Shown piece after piece: positions 1 through 13,200 of a stretch of 64,000 nt of DNA (position 1 is its first letter; each line of letters begins with the position of its first letter). The translations under genes were made by a program, and so were the position numbers. A model generated the notes under the pieces. The model did not search any database. It saw only the letters and a program-made list of their open reading frames with translations, and had not been told where the DNA came from. The stretch is from Capronia americana (Eukaryota; Ascomycota; Eurotiomycetes; Chaetothyriales; Herpotrichiellaceae): positions 1,674,001-1,738,000 of the forward strand of contig JADWQD010000003.1 in the NCBI GenBank assembly GCA_016110215.1, given 5' to 3'.

Positions 1-290
1 CGACCATGAGACCTCTCGCCGCAGCGGCTGCGCAAGCTCGCAAAAGCGGCGGACCTGAAGCTCGCCCCTTGAGGGCGTACAATTCGCAGCCCCGAGCTCT
101 GTCAAGCAGACAGGCAGAAAAACGGCCCGAGAGCTCGCCCTCGCAGCGGGACATTGAGCCGCCTCAGACACCAACGCAGGTTAAGAACCAACCCAACTTC
201 GACTTGACCGAGGATGTGGACGACGATGCATCACCCCTTGACGAGGAGGATACAGGGCCCGTTGAAGAAGCGGAGCCGATCACTGAATGA
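1..290 (+). CDS. 3' end of an unidentified protein gene (partial)
   Basis: An open frame runs in from the window edge and stops at 288-290. At least 94 residues are visible from the first in-frame ATG at position 6, but the true start probably lies outside the window. The visible part is alanine- and arginine-rich, then proline/serine/glutamine-rich, and ends in a strongly acidic tail with runs of Asp and Glu. That is typical of a disordered C-terminus. No domain is recognisable, so no function is offered. The frame and compositional change at the stop look like a real coding end, but the call rests on composition only. Confidence 0.45.
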   Translation, partial: TMRPLAAAAAQARKSGGPEARPLRAYNSQPRALSSRQAEKRPESSPSQRDIEPPQTPTQVKNQPNFDLTEDVDDDASPLDEEDTGPVEEAEPITE

Positions 291-1381
291 ACATTTTCTT
301 TGCGCTCGGAGGCAATTTGTCAGAGTGGAGAGTGTGAAAGATTGCATTTTGTCATGCCACATAATGATACCCACTGTCGATCGTTTTGCGTTTCTCTGCC
401 ACAAAATTTTTAATATATGGGCATTTGTATAGACATACTGGTTGAAGGCATGCACAGCTATCGTGGGACTGGACATGCTCGAGGACAGACTGACCGGATG
501 TGAAGCTGGCAGAGATGTTACATACAGGCTCGGAAAAGTCGAATCTTGTTCACTCATTCGAATTGTCCTGGGAAAGACAAAGATCAATATACCCCATGCT
601 CAGTTGTTGCGTTTCCATGATGTGGACATTTCCTTATAGCGTCGGATTGGCCGTTGGTATGCGGAACGGCGTCAGGGACATACAGTAGCATAGCGAGGTA
701 CATAATGATGGAGATGATGGCGACATTAGCCACACTTGCTGAACCTTGAGCTCTGAGTACGCCTTGGTTTGTGCTACTCGTGAGAGTACTAACTACATGC
801 TCCCAGTTGTACTCGGTATGCGCGGGCATGTCGCCCAGCCTTGTGTGGGGAGCTCTTCTTCCCCACAATATCCAGCACCGAGTCACCGAGCAAGGGACTT
901 CAAGAAGCCGTCATTCACAGTCCTTTCCAGGACCATCAGTGACCATCTCAGTTGTGGCTCAGTCACATGAATATCGCTACATCTTCGGAAGTCAATAAGA
1001 GACCTGTATTCTCTGCCATCACGTCACATCACAGATTCCCAGCGGTGGTTGGCGGCCCAAAAGCTGTTGCCTAGCTACCATATCTACTGTAAGGAGTCTA
1101 CGGAGTCTACACAGTGCGGAGGATCTGACTTGCCTACCTACGCAGCACCGTACGCAGTATGAAGAATAGATAATACACCTTTCTAACTGACGACGCTCGA
1201 ACGCTGGTATAATAGATATTATTATAGCACGATCGCCAACTCGACCGAACTGCCCTCGACCCGGTGCTGGATGTCAACGCGGACTTTGATTAAGATTCCT
1301 CTCATCCCAGCTTGTTTGTATATTATCATTACCCCAAGCATAACCAGGCAACCAAACCAATCCAGACCAAACCAAACAACC
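291..1381. other. Intergenic region upstream of the secreted hydrolase
   Basis: About 1.1 kb without a convincing gene. Short frames on both strands lack domains and have mixed codon use. It should hold the 3' UTR of the first gene and the promoter of the hydrolase. Short direct repeats (ggagtctac) occur near 1096-1110. Nothing else stands out. Confidence 0.5.
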
Positions 1382-3547
1382 ATGGGCTCCTCCTCCTCCT
1401 CCTCCTCCTCCTCTGTCCATACGCTATTATTACCTCCCCCTTCTTCCCTGGTCCTCCTCATCATAAGCATCATCTTCTCAACTCTCTCAATCTTCACCCC
1501 GGTCGTACAAGCGGCATGCTCGTCCCAATCACCATTCTACCCACCACCGACATATGACCAACACGCGTCCGAGATATGGGAAGCATTCAGCCAGATCGAG
1601 GCCTCGCTGTCCGCGCTGACGAGGAACAATAACAGCAACACGAACACCGCGCTCAACACGTCGTCTTATTCCGTCGAGGTGACGTCCTCAGCGGGGACGT
1701 TGTGGTCCACGTTCCACACAGCCAGGGTCAAGAACGAGACGAGACCGGGCGCCGACAAGGTCGACTCCTCCAGCCGGTACCGCATCGCGAGCATCACAAA
1801 GGTGTTTACGGTGCTGAGCCTCTTGCAGCTTCATGGCCAGGGGAGGTTGTCTCTTGACGATAGTGTGGATAAGTATGTCTCTTTCTTGGGTGTCGCGGTC
1901 GCGGACGTGGACGCGGACGTGACACAGTCGAACCTTTACCCGTACTCGAACTCAAACTCGACCTCCGAGTCGATAATCTGGTCGGACATCACCCTCCGCT
2001 CGCTGGCCAGCCAACTCTCCGGCCTACCGAGAGATTGGGCGCAAGGAGATCTGCTTACCGCGCCGGACGATCCCACGGCGTTTGGACTCCCGCCCATACC
2101 GGCGTCGGCGCCCGAGCGGGCCAACCTCCCCAAATGCAATTCCTACACGCACTCCAACAAGCCGTGCACGGCGCACGAGTTGCTGGCCCACCTCCGGCAC
2201 CGGGACGCGTTGTTCGCCCCCAACCGCAAATCGACGTACAGCAACATCGCGTTCGAACTGCTCGGCCTGGTCATCGCCAATGTGACGGGCACGTCGTACG
2301 AAGAGGCCATCACGGCGTCGATCCTCCGCCCGCTCGGCATGGCCGAGACGTCCTTTGCCAAGCCGCCCGACGAGGTGGCCGTGCTCCCGCACGGCATCGC
2401 CTGGTACTGGGACGTGGACGAGGGGGTCCAGAACCCGACGGGCGGCCTGTACTGCTCGGCGGGCGACATGTCCATCTTCCTGCGCCACGTGCTGGCCGAG
2501 TACATGGACATCGGGGCCGCCAAGATGAACTGGATGCCCGACGCATCGCTCTCGGGCGGTGGGTCCGGCGGCTCGTACGGCATGCCGTGGGAGATATTCC
2601 GGACGGAGAAGATCCTCGGGGGCGGATCGCGATCCGTCGCGTTCTTCACAAAGGGCGGCGGTCTTCCCGGGTACAGGACCGTGATCGTGTTGGTCCCCGA
2701 ATTCGATCTGGGCATCACCATCTTCACGGCCGGGGAGGAGGAGTTCTTGACCGATCTGATCGAGATGGTCACCGTGCCGCTGATCCGCGCGGCCGACAGA
2801 CTCGCGGCCAGACAGGTCGTGGATACCTATGTCGGGGAGTACTCTGCTTTTGATTCTTCCTCATCTTCCGACTCCAGTAAATCTCGCGACGAAACTGACG
2901 CTGCGACAAGTACTCTCAACCTCAACTCCTCCCTCAGCCTAACGTACACGCCGACCCACGGGCTCGAAATCACCCGCTGGATCTCAAACTCCACGGACAT
3001 GCTCGCCGTGATCCCCGTGCAGTTCAAATTACCGTCGGGTAGACCCTTCCACGCCCAACTCATCCCCACATTCCTGTATCGCGACCGTGGTGGTGGGGGA
3101 GGGGAGGGTCACAAGAACAGGAACCACGTCTCGGGCTCGGGCTCTGGCTCTGGCGCGGGCGCGGGCGAACTATGGCGCATCGTCATCACGCTCGACAAGC
3201 CTGCTTCCCACCACCTCGGTGACTCGGTCTCGGACTCGGTTTCGAGTTCTGGCTCAGATTCAGGTTCGAGCGTATGGGATGATCTGTGCATCGCCGACAT
3301 CGACATCATGATGTATGCGGGCAAACCGCTGAACGAGGTCGTATTCTGGGACAGGGACAGGGACAGGGACAGCGCGACGGGCGGTGGCGGCGGCCGGTTC
3401 GGGCGCCTCGAGTTGTCTGCCTTCCGGGTGAATCTGACGAGGGTGCACACTGGCCTTGACCGTGGCAGCGCAGGCGAGGAGGGGACAGGGAGGAAGACGG
3501 CGGGAGATTTGAGGAAGTTACATTTACTTGTCCAGGAATCTGGGTAG
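1382..3547 (+). CDS. Secreted serine beta-lactamase-like hydrolase
   Basis: This intronless gene encodes about 721 residues of the class C beta-lactamase/penicillin-binding-protein-like serine hydrolase family. I chose the ATG at 1382 because it sits in a strong CCATGG context and directly precedes a nine-serine run and a long hydrophobic stretch that reads as a signal peptide. An in-frame ATG at 1271 would add 37 polar residues in front. The catalytic SxxK motif is S137-I-T-K140, and the second motif is Y286-S-N288. A glycine-rich KGGGLPGY segment near residue 422 could serve as the third motif. After about residue 500 comes a C-terminal region rich in Ser, Gly and a DRDRDRD repeat. Fungal members are annotated as extracellular or vacuolar hydrolases and their substrates are mostly unknown. 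Antibiotic resistance should not be assumed. Confidence 0.85.
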   Translation: MGSSSSSSSSSVHTLLLPPPSSLVLLIISIIFSTLSIFTPVVQAACSSQSPFYPPPTYDQHASEIWEAFSQIEASLSALTRNNNSNTNTALNTSSYSVEVTSSAGTLWSTFHTARVKNETRPGADKVDSSSRYRIASITKVFTVLSLLQLHGQGRLSLDDSVDKYVSFLGVAVADVDADVTQSNLYPYSNSNSTSESIIWSDITLRSLASQLSGLPRDWAQGDLLTAPDDPTAFGLPPIPASAPERANLPKCNSYTHSNKPCTAHELLAHLRHRDALFAPNRKSTYSNIAFELLGLVIANVTGTSYEEAITASILRPLGMAETSFAKPPDEVAVLPHGIAWYWDVDEGVQNPTGGLYCSAGDMSIFLRHVLAEYMDIGAAKMNWMPDASLSGGGSGGSYGMPWEIFRTEKILGGGSRSVAFFTKGGGLPGYRTVIVLVPEFDLGITIFTAGEEEFLTDLIEMVTVPLIRAADRLAARQVVDTYVGEYSAFDSSSSSDSSKSRDETDAATSTLNLNSSLSLTYTPTHGLEITRWISNSTDMLAVIPVQFKLPSGRPFHAQLIPTFLYRDRGGGGGEGHKNRNHVSGSGSGSGAGAGELWRIVITLDKPASHHLGDSVSDSVSSSGSDSGSSVWDDLCIADIDIMMYAGKPLNEVVFWDRDRDRDSATGGGGGRFGRLELSAFRVNLTRVHTGLDRGSAGEEGTGRKTAGDLRKLHLLVQESG

Positions 3548-4283
3548 GTAAGGGAGGTTGTACCAGGCCCAATCAGAAGGGACTCTATGACTGACTGGTA
3601 TGATGTAAAGTGATATTATATGATGCGATGCGATGCGATGTGATGATACGGGTGAAGAACAACGATCCGCGACCAAACTCCATGGACACGGATATTCTAT
3701 TCTATTCTATTATTGTTAACTGGATCCGTGGTAATTCCTGTGGTATTTAGACTCCTTCCTACATGTGCACGCCACGATGCATATACAACCAGCAGTGGCA
3801 GTATAGGAGAATAAAAAAAAGGAGATGATAAATATCAAGGAAGAGATTAAGATAGATATCAATGTTAGTGTACTCCGTACCAGTGTGTTGGTGTACGCTC
3901 ACCTCAACCCCCTTCCTGCCTCACCCTGCTTCCGTCTTCCCCTTCGTCGTCAAAACTGAAATGGTTCACTTCTGAATGGTCTTGCATGTGTGCCGATAGC
4001 TTTCACTTCCTTGTTGAGAGCTTCATCCGGGCTTGTTCTGTTGTGTCATTTATCATCTATCATCTACCGTCTACCATCTATCAGCTCATTCTGTTGGTTC
4101 AATTCCAAGTCACTTCGAGTTCTGACCACTCCGCCCGGTCAGTTTTCTACACGGTTGCTCTCCATAAGCAAGGGGCAACGGATCCTTGACTACATCTTGC
4201 ACTGACAACCACAGTGTCGACCAACAGACCTTGATCTGTTCGCACGTCATTTCTCCTTCCAGTTAACCAGTGTTTTACCCACA
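3548..4283. other. Convergent intergenic region with microsatellites
   Basis: This 0.7-kb stretch lies between two convergent genes, so it holds two 3' UTRs. Visible features are a GATGC pentanucleotide run around 3622-3640, an ATTCT run around 3692-3711 and a poly-A tract near 3814. A CT-rich segment follows. No gene is supported. Confidence 0.5.
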
Positions 4284-7200
4284 TCAGCCTTTGGCGTCGG
4301 AACTGGCACTCTCACTCTCTTCACTATCCTCTTCTCCATCGTCATCCTCGCTTTCTCGACTATTCGCAGCCGATTCGGTCGATAGCCTCAGCTCTTCCTC
4401 GGTTAACCTATGGCGGGCATCAAGCTCCTCCTCGTCAATGTCAGAATGATCGTCCTCGTCTTTCTCGACACCAATGTCTGCCAGGGTTGAAGCGTCGGCC
4501 GACATGGCATGGTGGACTCTGCTTCGTCGAGCCTCGTCATCATCGACTGAACGGAAAAAAGGATGGTCTTCGGTTAATGCTTTCCGGGCGCAAATGTAAC
4601 CCATTGGCGTATGAGTGAAATCTTGTCCTCTGCCTCTAGTCCCCAGCCAGGCATGGAGGAAGGTAAGCATTCGAGTAGTCTTCAATTTTGCAGCACGTGC
4701 CTCTTTCGTAATCATCTTCTCATCGTGTAGGATCTGCTGTTCGTCTTGCCCGGCGGGCTGGTTCTCATCCGAGTTGCTTGAGCTCTCAACCCGCTCTTCT
4801 TCAATTTCTATGGCCAAGTCGGACTGCAAGGTGCTGCCGTCATCGTTTCCTAGTCCGAGGAAATCGCGTATGTGTCCAAGCTCTTCGAAGGGGAAATAGA
4901 GCCTACCAGCGAAGATGCCGACTTGGATCCTCAGCCACATGGGCGCCGACCAGCCAAGTGGAAGCGGAGGAACGGCGTAATAATCGAGATTGTTGAACTG
5001 GAGCATCTTCTGGGTGACGGGCGCGGCATAGCTCAAGAGATGCACGACGCACTTCGGCGCTTCTCGACACAAGGGGATCAACTCTTCTGCTTCTTCAGGG
5101 CTGACTAGAATAGCTATTTCGGTGGTGGTGCTCCATAGTAACCATTGAACGGGACGCTGTCAGGCAGTCAGTGGATGAACACGGGTCAGGTGTGAGGACT
5201 ATTCTCACCAGGAAGTCGTCATTGACCTTGCCAGAAGGCACGATGACTGCTTGGCGGAATTCTGCAGAAACCAGAACTTGTGGAGAGGCCGGGAGTTCGG
5301 CAGAGTATTTGAGACCGGTCGCACTTCGCTTCATGTAAGAGAAGGCGCTCTCCCAGACGCCATCGTCCAATCTCAGGGTGCCGCTTAGCACAAATTCCCT
5401 CAACGCCAGGCCGAGTCCTGAGAAGGTAAGGGGATGGAAGTAGACAGGCTTTTGTCGCTCGCGAATGGTTTCGGCTTCAACGGCCACTTCTCGCTCCTGC
5501 TCCACTTCTTGCAGAGCAGAGGCATGGACTGCGGTACCAGTGTCCTGGAATGCCTTCCTTCGTCGTTCCAATTCTCTGATATGCAGCGCGATCCGACCGT
5601 CAAACTTTTCATCCTTGGCCCGATTCTTCTTCTTCTCGGTACGCGGTTGATACAAGGACTTGAGCGACTGTTGCTCATGGTCCTGAAGTGCTCCGAGGTA
5701 GGCATCGCGCTGGCCTGGATTGGACAGGTACTGAGGATTGTTTTGGACGGCTTGAATACGCTGGCAATAATTCACACCTTGTGCGTAAAACAATGGCTGT
5801 AGGTTCTCGAGACCTTGACACGTCTGTTCCAACAACCACCGGACAACGTCGTTGGAGTCGAGATGCGAACTGTCACCCTTGCAGCGGAAATCGAGGATGG
5901 ACTGGTGCACCTCTGGTGGAGCGAAAAATGTGATGGACTGCGTGGTTGCCAGCTGTCGCAGACGCATGACTGCTTGCACGGTATGGTCTTTGGTCTGGCC
6001 GAGGCTGAGCGTTACCGCCCCTCGGGCATTGGGAGGAAATTTCATATCCGTGCCACGGGTATGGGATTCGTCCAGGTAGACCAGACAAGTGCTCAAGTCG
6101 TCGGCGTATGGCGATGCCAGAAGAGGTGTTCTTCGTCCTGATCGCGTGAGAACGGTCGGCTTGTTATTGTCATCGAAGAACACAGCGGCGCTTGCTTCGA
6201 TGTCAATATCCAGCCACATCTTCGCCAGGGTGAAATTTGTCATCTCCAGAATCAACGCACCAGCATCGATCAGTACGCGGATACCCTTGTGGCGCAGCTT
6301 CCTCAAGAAATCCGGCTCCGACATTCGTCGGTAGACCGCCCGTCCGCCCGAGTTTTCCCTGAAACCTGCAAGGGAGTATGCGCGGTTTCGATCGTGTAAA
6401 AGGTAGCAGAGAACTTCGGCATTTGTGTGCGCCAATCCCTTCAGGTCATCTTGCTTGATGTTGAGTGGCAAGACAAGACGATTGTCGTTGGTCCCGCTGA
6501 AGCCGGTTGTCAAATTGGATCCATTACCTGTTAAGGGCAGATCCCATCCGCTGGCCTGCAACTTCACCTTAAACTGCTTTGCATGCTTGGGAAAGACGAA
6601 ATTGTTCAGGAAATGATCGATGGCGGTGAGATTAAAGCGAACCGCACTCCATATCTCCGTCAGCTGAGGTGTGTCTTCAAGGTTGATCGAGGTCCAGTCA
6701 CGGTGTCGGTCTGAGAGCCCGCTTGATCCCTGAATCCATTGCTCGTACTCGCGGGCGGGGTCGTCCGACTTGAGGATTTGCTCCAAGCTTTGCTTCAATT
6801 GGGCGGGCGCCAATCCTTGGTAGTAAAACGAGAGGCATGTGAATAGCAGGGAAACATCAACGTGGCCCCATTCCGCAAGGTTTGACGCAATCCCCTTGCC
6901 TAAGAAAGGCACAGAAACAGGGTCTCGAAGCGGATGGAGACCATACTGAACGTTCCACCGCCTGCTCAGAGTCAAAACCAGGATTCGATGGACAAGAAGG
7001 CCGCGAAGAAGGTAGATCACGTAGCCGTCGGCGGGACTGTTCTTGTGTATCTCGGAGACACACTTGACCGCAGCGTTCTGTGGATTGGCTTCTGTGATGA
7101 AAGCCCTGATAGCTTGTCGTTCTAGCGCAGAGAAGTTTTCGATGTTAAGCAAGTGTGTCCGCCCGCTGCATATATCTGCAACTATTTGTTGCATCAAAGC

Positions 7201-10200
7201 GTGCTGCACGTCTGTGCGGAGGAAGTAGATGAACGGAAAGCCTCCGCTCTGACGGCGGACGACCTGAATGCTGGACTCGTACGATCGTTCCAACACATCA
7301 AGGTGAGAGAATACCAACCTGAGCACTGTTTGGATCGTCTCCCATCGGTAGTTGCCGCCGTTAACGGTAACTTGCGGACCGGAGGGATAGATGAGCTGCG
7401 TCTTCACCGCCATGGTAAAGTCGCTCTCGTCAAACACGTCTCGACTATTTCTGGACAACCAACGCTGTACCTTGATCATCCTGGTAGCCTCTTCGACCTT
7501 TCCATCGAGCAGTCGTTGCTGTCCTGATAGCATAAAGGACATGAGATGCTCTGGTAGTGCTATAATCACACCCGAACATTTCAGTATCGATCCATGGATC
7601 TCTGCATAGGCTTGAAGGTGATCGGCTGTGTAGGGCGTGCGGCGAGAGAAAGGCACATGGCGCAGTTCCCGGCCCAGCAGCCCACCGAGTCTTGATTGCA
7701 GCAACTGTGCAGTTTGCAGAAGTAAGGCCTTTGGAACAACGACTCTGCAAAGGGATTGTCCATTGGCCAGCACGGAAGCGACTAGGGGTATAATAGTCGA
7801 GGTTTTGCCCTGCCCCATATTCAGCTGCAAGACTGAATTTGACCCTGATGCTGGTGATATAATCTGAAACGCTACATCTGCCTGAACGGGTCGTATCAAG
7901 ATGTTGGTATCGATCTCCAGGAGTAGCCAGTCCGAATATTTTTCCGGATCCCAATTGGTGTGCCCGAGGTTTTTGAGCTCATCGTCAAGCTGTTGAGCCT
8001 TGCCGCGCCGATGCGCGTCCTGGATTCGAAGAAGACGCTGCAGTTGAGTGATTGCAACACCTAGCCTGGTGACCGCAGTACGCATGGACGCTGTCATCAC
8101 GACATGGCTAGTGCTCCGCAGAGTCTCTAGCACGGTTCCTCTCGAGGTCGTCGGCCAAAGCCCCCCGGCTTCTAGCCAGATTGCCCCGGGCTCATCTTTC
8201 TTTGTAGCGCGGACCAGTCTCCCCATCTGCAGATCCACAGTGTCCTTCGCCTTAGCAATGAGCATGTCTAGCTGAGCAAGGTCAAGGAATGATCGCTGCG
8301 ACTCCGATCGCGAGCGGGAACCTTCTAATGCAGCGATAGAATGCAAAAGCCATTGAATGTATTCCTTTCTGACGATTGACTTGGAGATTGGCAATTCTGC
8401 AACAACTTGCCTCAGTTCGGTGATGTCTTGGTTTGAATGCTGGGGTCTTGCTGGAGCCAACCAAGAAGAAAGCCCGCTGGTAGGCTTCTGAGACTGCCCG
8501 GTTGTTGAGGGTCCTTCCTTGTTAAGCAGGTCAAACCGTACCGATGGGAAGCCGCGAGGAGGAGCTGCACCCAGCGAATTGACCAACTTCATGGGCGCTC
8601 TGACAGGTGCAGTCGTCCTATGTCTATCTAAGACATCTTGTACTTGCCGCAAATGCTCTTCGAACTCGTGATTCTGAAACATCGCGTGCCACTCCGTGCC
8701 GACTGCAGAAAGAGCGGCATCTAGATCAAGTGTAGAGGTTGAGAACTGCTTGAGGTCCGGTAGAGCGCAGGGCCATTGTGCACACATAAATTTGGCCAAA
8801 GAATCCAAGTCTTGCACAGCTTTCACTTCGTGGGATTTCCGAGCAGCATCCACGGCTTTACGCTCTCTTTGAGTCAAGCTGATCTGCAGCTCAGAAGTGG
8901 CGAATGGCACAACGCAAGAACCCAGGATTCGTTTCAGGTACTGGGTCTTGGGAGTGAACCCTGGGCGGAATTGGGTATACGATGGCCACGACGGCAGATC
9001 AATCTTCTTCAGGTCCTGAAAGACGCAAAATGCAATCAATGTGTGAATAGCGCACACATCGATGTCTTCCTTGAAAGAGATGGTCGCCAAAAGGAACAAC
9101 ATCTTGTACTTAGTCTCCTGGCCTGAGAGCCGACACAGGTTGACTAAGGGTCCCCACGACGAAGGCAGATCTGCATCAAGTCGGTCACTAAGGCGTATCT
9201 TGTCGTAGACGACCATACCGTCACCGTATCCACCAATATGGGGCCATTGCTGCATCATAATATGTAGAAGCGCCGGCGAGGGTAGCTTGCTTGGCCAGTT
9301 TTGGAGTAAGTTTGCCACTTCGAAGACATGAACTTGGCTCTTCTGGTAATTGTGGTAGCCTCGAGCACGGTACAGTGTGTCACCAGGACCTTCGGCACTA
9401 GTAGCTACCGCTGCAGACAAGTCACGTCGTTGGTAAGTAAGACGTCGCATCTGGCTTCGGAGCACGAGGTCAGCGTTTGTGCCGTCCACTACGGCAGTGT
9501 CCGACAACGTGGAAGGCTCTTCTGGTCCAGGAGCAATATCCTCCTTGAGCTCGAATTGGGCCAACAAGTCGGATTTCTGCTTGATAATGTTGACTAGATG
9601 CAAGTATCTGTCATCTTGTGTGGCGGCGGTAAGGTCCTTTCTCCAAATTACCGTTTCCATAACACGGAGATCTTCGGGATAGAATCGCCGCTTCGGAGTG
9701 AGATCCGCAATTGAGGTGAGGAGCATCTTGTTGACGTTCGTTAGCGGGGCGTACGGTTGACAAGCCCCGGTCTGCAGAATGTGGCATGCTTCATCGGCGC
9801 CGGTCTTCCCAGTCAGCGGATCAGGAAGGCAGAAAGACGTACAGGCGTGTAACAGCGCCTTCGTGTAGAACAGTCGAGGTTCCGAAGCGCAAGTCACTCT
9901 CCCAAGGACCTCATCTAGGAAGAATCGACCCACAACTGGATCGATTCTCTGGACCTCGACGTCAACATGAATACCCTTGCGCCGAACTGTCAACGGTGCC
10001 AGTGGAACGATAATGCTGCGTTCGCACGGATTCTGGACATCCCGGAGAACGAGTTTGGATGAAAGACCATACCAAGTGCCGGCGTCTTGATTTTCGTCCA
10101 CTTCAGCTCGCAGTTGCGGACACTCCAGAAACCCACTCGGGTTCACAAAGAAGGTCAACTCATAGCGGCGGAGCTCTACTGCGAGCGGATATCGTGCCGG

Positions 10201-13200
10201 CTGGTACACGGTGATGTGACGGGGATCCTCAAACCCTCGGAAGACACTGGCAAAATGATGAAACAGGTTACTGCCTGGATCCAGCAACATGGACCGTCTG
10301 CGGTTTGCGATTCCTGTGCTGAGGTTGATGTTCCAGTTAGAAGAAACAGATCTCCAGATCTTCGGCGCCCGTCTGACCTCGATGATATTGGTTCTTAGAT
10401 CAAGCCAGTGTACACAACCATCTATCAACGATGCTGGCAGGTCAAACGTGTCATTTCGCTCGAATACGTCTGAAGGGATGTACTCCCAGAGCCCTGTTTG
10501 TCCCCAAACCCGAATAATGAGTTCACCTTGCCGGAAACCAAAGTGGACTTCCTGGCCCTCAACTTCGAAAGCAACTTTGTATGTCATGCCAGGGAGATTC
10601 GAGGGGTAAACATTGAGTCTCTGATTGGGAAAGAGTCGAGCAGTTGCATCTGCATGACGGACCTGGGCTGGAAGCTCTCTCTCAACGGGCTTCCCATCCA
10701 GCAGTAGTGCGCCTCCGACCAGGTGGTACTCAATTATCAGGGCATCAAAGTTTGATTTGCTTGGGAGACGGACCTCAGCCCATACCCCATCGTGACGTTC
10801 GTTGAATGAGATTGATGTTGGACAACTAGTCAGAGCTTCACCACTTATGGCGTTCGCCTTCACCGCTGCGGTAACCAGTGAGCGGGAACTTCTTTCGAGA
10901 GAATGCCTCAAACAGGTTTGCATTCGGGACACCATCTTCAGGTCACGAGTCAATATGCTGCGAAGCGACGGTGGGAGTTTGTTCAGATCCTCCACGAGAT
11001 TTTCTTGCAATGCAATAGAAGCTTCCAGGAAAATGACCAGTGCTGATGATGATAGAGATCTCTGGGACATTTGTGGGCCGCCTTCTGCAGTAGAAACGTA
11101 ACAACTTCTGAGCTCGTTCGAACTCTCCGTGGAGCACATTGTGAATGTCCGTCTACACAACAAAGCTGCCCACACAATGAATTGCGTCAATCTTGCCGCC
11201 GCAACACTGTTGACTGTGGCCCAGAGCTCCTCGCGAATCATCTTGATCCAATTGAGGGTGATCTTTCGGACATTTTCTACCAGTCGTGTAGCCTGGATGA
11301 AGACTTCATGGTTTCCAAGGGTCACCACTTTGAAGATCAAGGTAAGCAAGACCTCCATACAGTAGATCTCCCGCCAATTCGAGCCGATGCTCGATAAGCG
11401 TCGCTCGATTTGGCTCAATAGGCTTTTGCAGAAGGACTCGCTGCGGAAAATCACGTTTGTCACATGAAATGTGCCTTCACAGGGACGGCCAGTGCGATAG
11501 GATAGAGCTTGCAGCAGAATTGCGACGGCTTCCGAACTGAAGTTGAGGTTCGAGGATCCCAGTTCAGCTAAGATTGCAGGCCATTGGCGCTGGCTTCCAG
11601 CCAGAAGCCCCTGAAAGGCCATGAATTCTGGCGCACCTAGTGTCTGTGGGCAGCGTGGCAGTCCGGCAAGAACCTCATTAGAGGCGATGTCAGAGTTGGC
11701 GACCAGATATCGCGTTTTGTTCGACATCGGAGGGTTTGCAGCTAATGCTTGATTGTTTCCATTGTGGCCGAAGTTCGGCAGGATTCTCGAGGGATAGTCG
11801 ATTTGTGCAAATGGGCTGCGGCTTGGGATCGGAACCCAACAATGATGGCCAAAGGTAATTTCGTGCAGATGCTCTACTGGCCACAGTTTCCGGCCAAGGT
11901 CGTAGTATTCAAATCTTAGGCCATTGTTGACGCATACTTTCTCGTAGGGGATGGGGAAACGCACATATCGGAAGTGAGTCTGCAGAAAAGACTTCGTGCG
12001 CGAGGCCAGCGTGACTCCCGTTTTACGAGTCGTCGGTGCTGTCGAGAACTCCGCATAGTAACTGTCGGCCATTGTGAGGGGTTCCTTTCTTGTCTCGGGA
12101 ACATTTGGCAGTCCGAGAGTTGCAGCAATGGCCCACGTAGCATTCCTGCATGCAGCATAAACCTTCGGGCAACGTAATTCGAGTAAGGCAGCCCTTGCTT
12201 CACCACTGTTATAGGGCAACGACTGTTCAATTCTCTCGATTCCAATCTTGTCGGCTTTCTTAGTCAAGATACACTTGTGGCACTTGTACTCGTCATGCTC
12301 TGGGATCAGCAGATCGCCGACAAAGGTAAATTGGCAGGTAATAGCTGATAGCTCCTTCGTAGTCATCTGGTGCTCCGCATCTTTCTCTTCCCATTCCGTC
12401 TTCTTGGCTCGCCTCCGCCGCTCTTCTGCTTCCTGCATGGTTTGGTTCAGGAGATGAAGGTCGGAACCCGAGTCCAGGCATTGGAAATAGCAATCGGCGA
12501 AACAGCCAGACATAGGAGCGTCGAAGATGGTCTGAGAAGAGCCACTGGCCTCGGCATTTGTATGACGCTGTGCGAGGTAGCATTGGATCTGGTGAAGTCG
12601 ACGCAAGTCAGCGTAGCTGGAAAGTAGCAAACAGTCAAGAACCAGAGGATGGAAGACTGGTCGATACCGAGCGAATTCAGGCACGAATCGGCAGCATAAA
12701 CGGTCCATCAGTACCCATAGCCACATGGTTGTGAGAATCATACGGCTTCGGTCCACGGTGCCAATCTCGTAGCATTGGTCACCCGACATTGAAAGATATG
12801 ACTGAATACTTTCTGCAAGTGTAAGGCCTAAATCTGACCATGTCTTGTGGTCGACAGACGCGAGATCATCGTCCCGTGCTAGAATATCTTCTTCGGCATG
12901 GGTCAGGTCAGAACATCTTCTGAGAAATTGTCGCAAGGTTGGGGGCATGACATAGGTGCCTGTAGGCACGTTCTTGACCAAGGGATGTTGCCGCATCTGG
13001 GCGAGATAAGGCGCAACGTTTCTCAGGCCGAGTCTAAGATGTTCGGGTCTTGCCGTGCGAGTTCTGAGCGGAGTGATGCGACGTTTAATCCTGGACTTGT
13101 AGCTCTCCCAAGCATTATGGAGCCTCGAATTGGCAGCCTCCGTGGCTTGCAGCAATGGTGGTCGTATATTGTCGAGGACAATGGCGTGGAGCCTCGAAGC

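Noticed and set aside
2035..2853. 272-codon plus-strand open frame, Arg-rich
   Set aside because: It is a second frame inside the serine hydrolase gene, which has the catalytic motifs. Arg-rich composition is typical of a shifted frame in GC-rich coding DNA.
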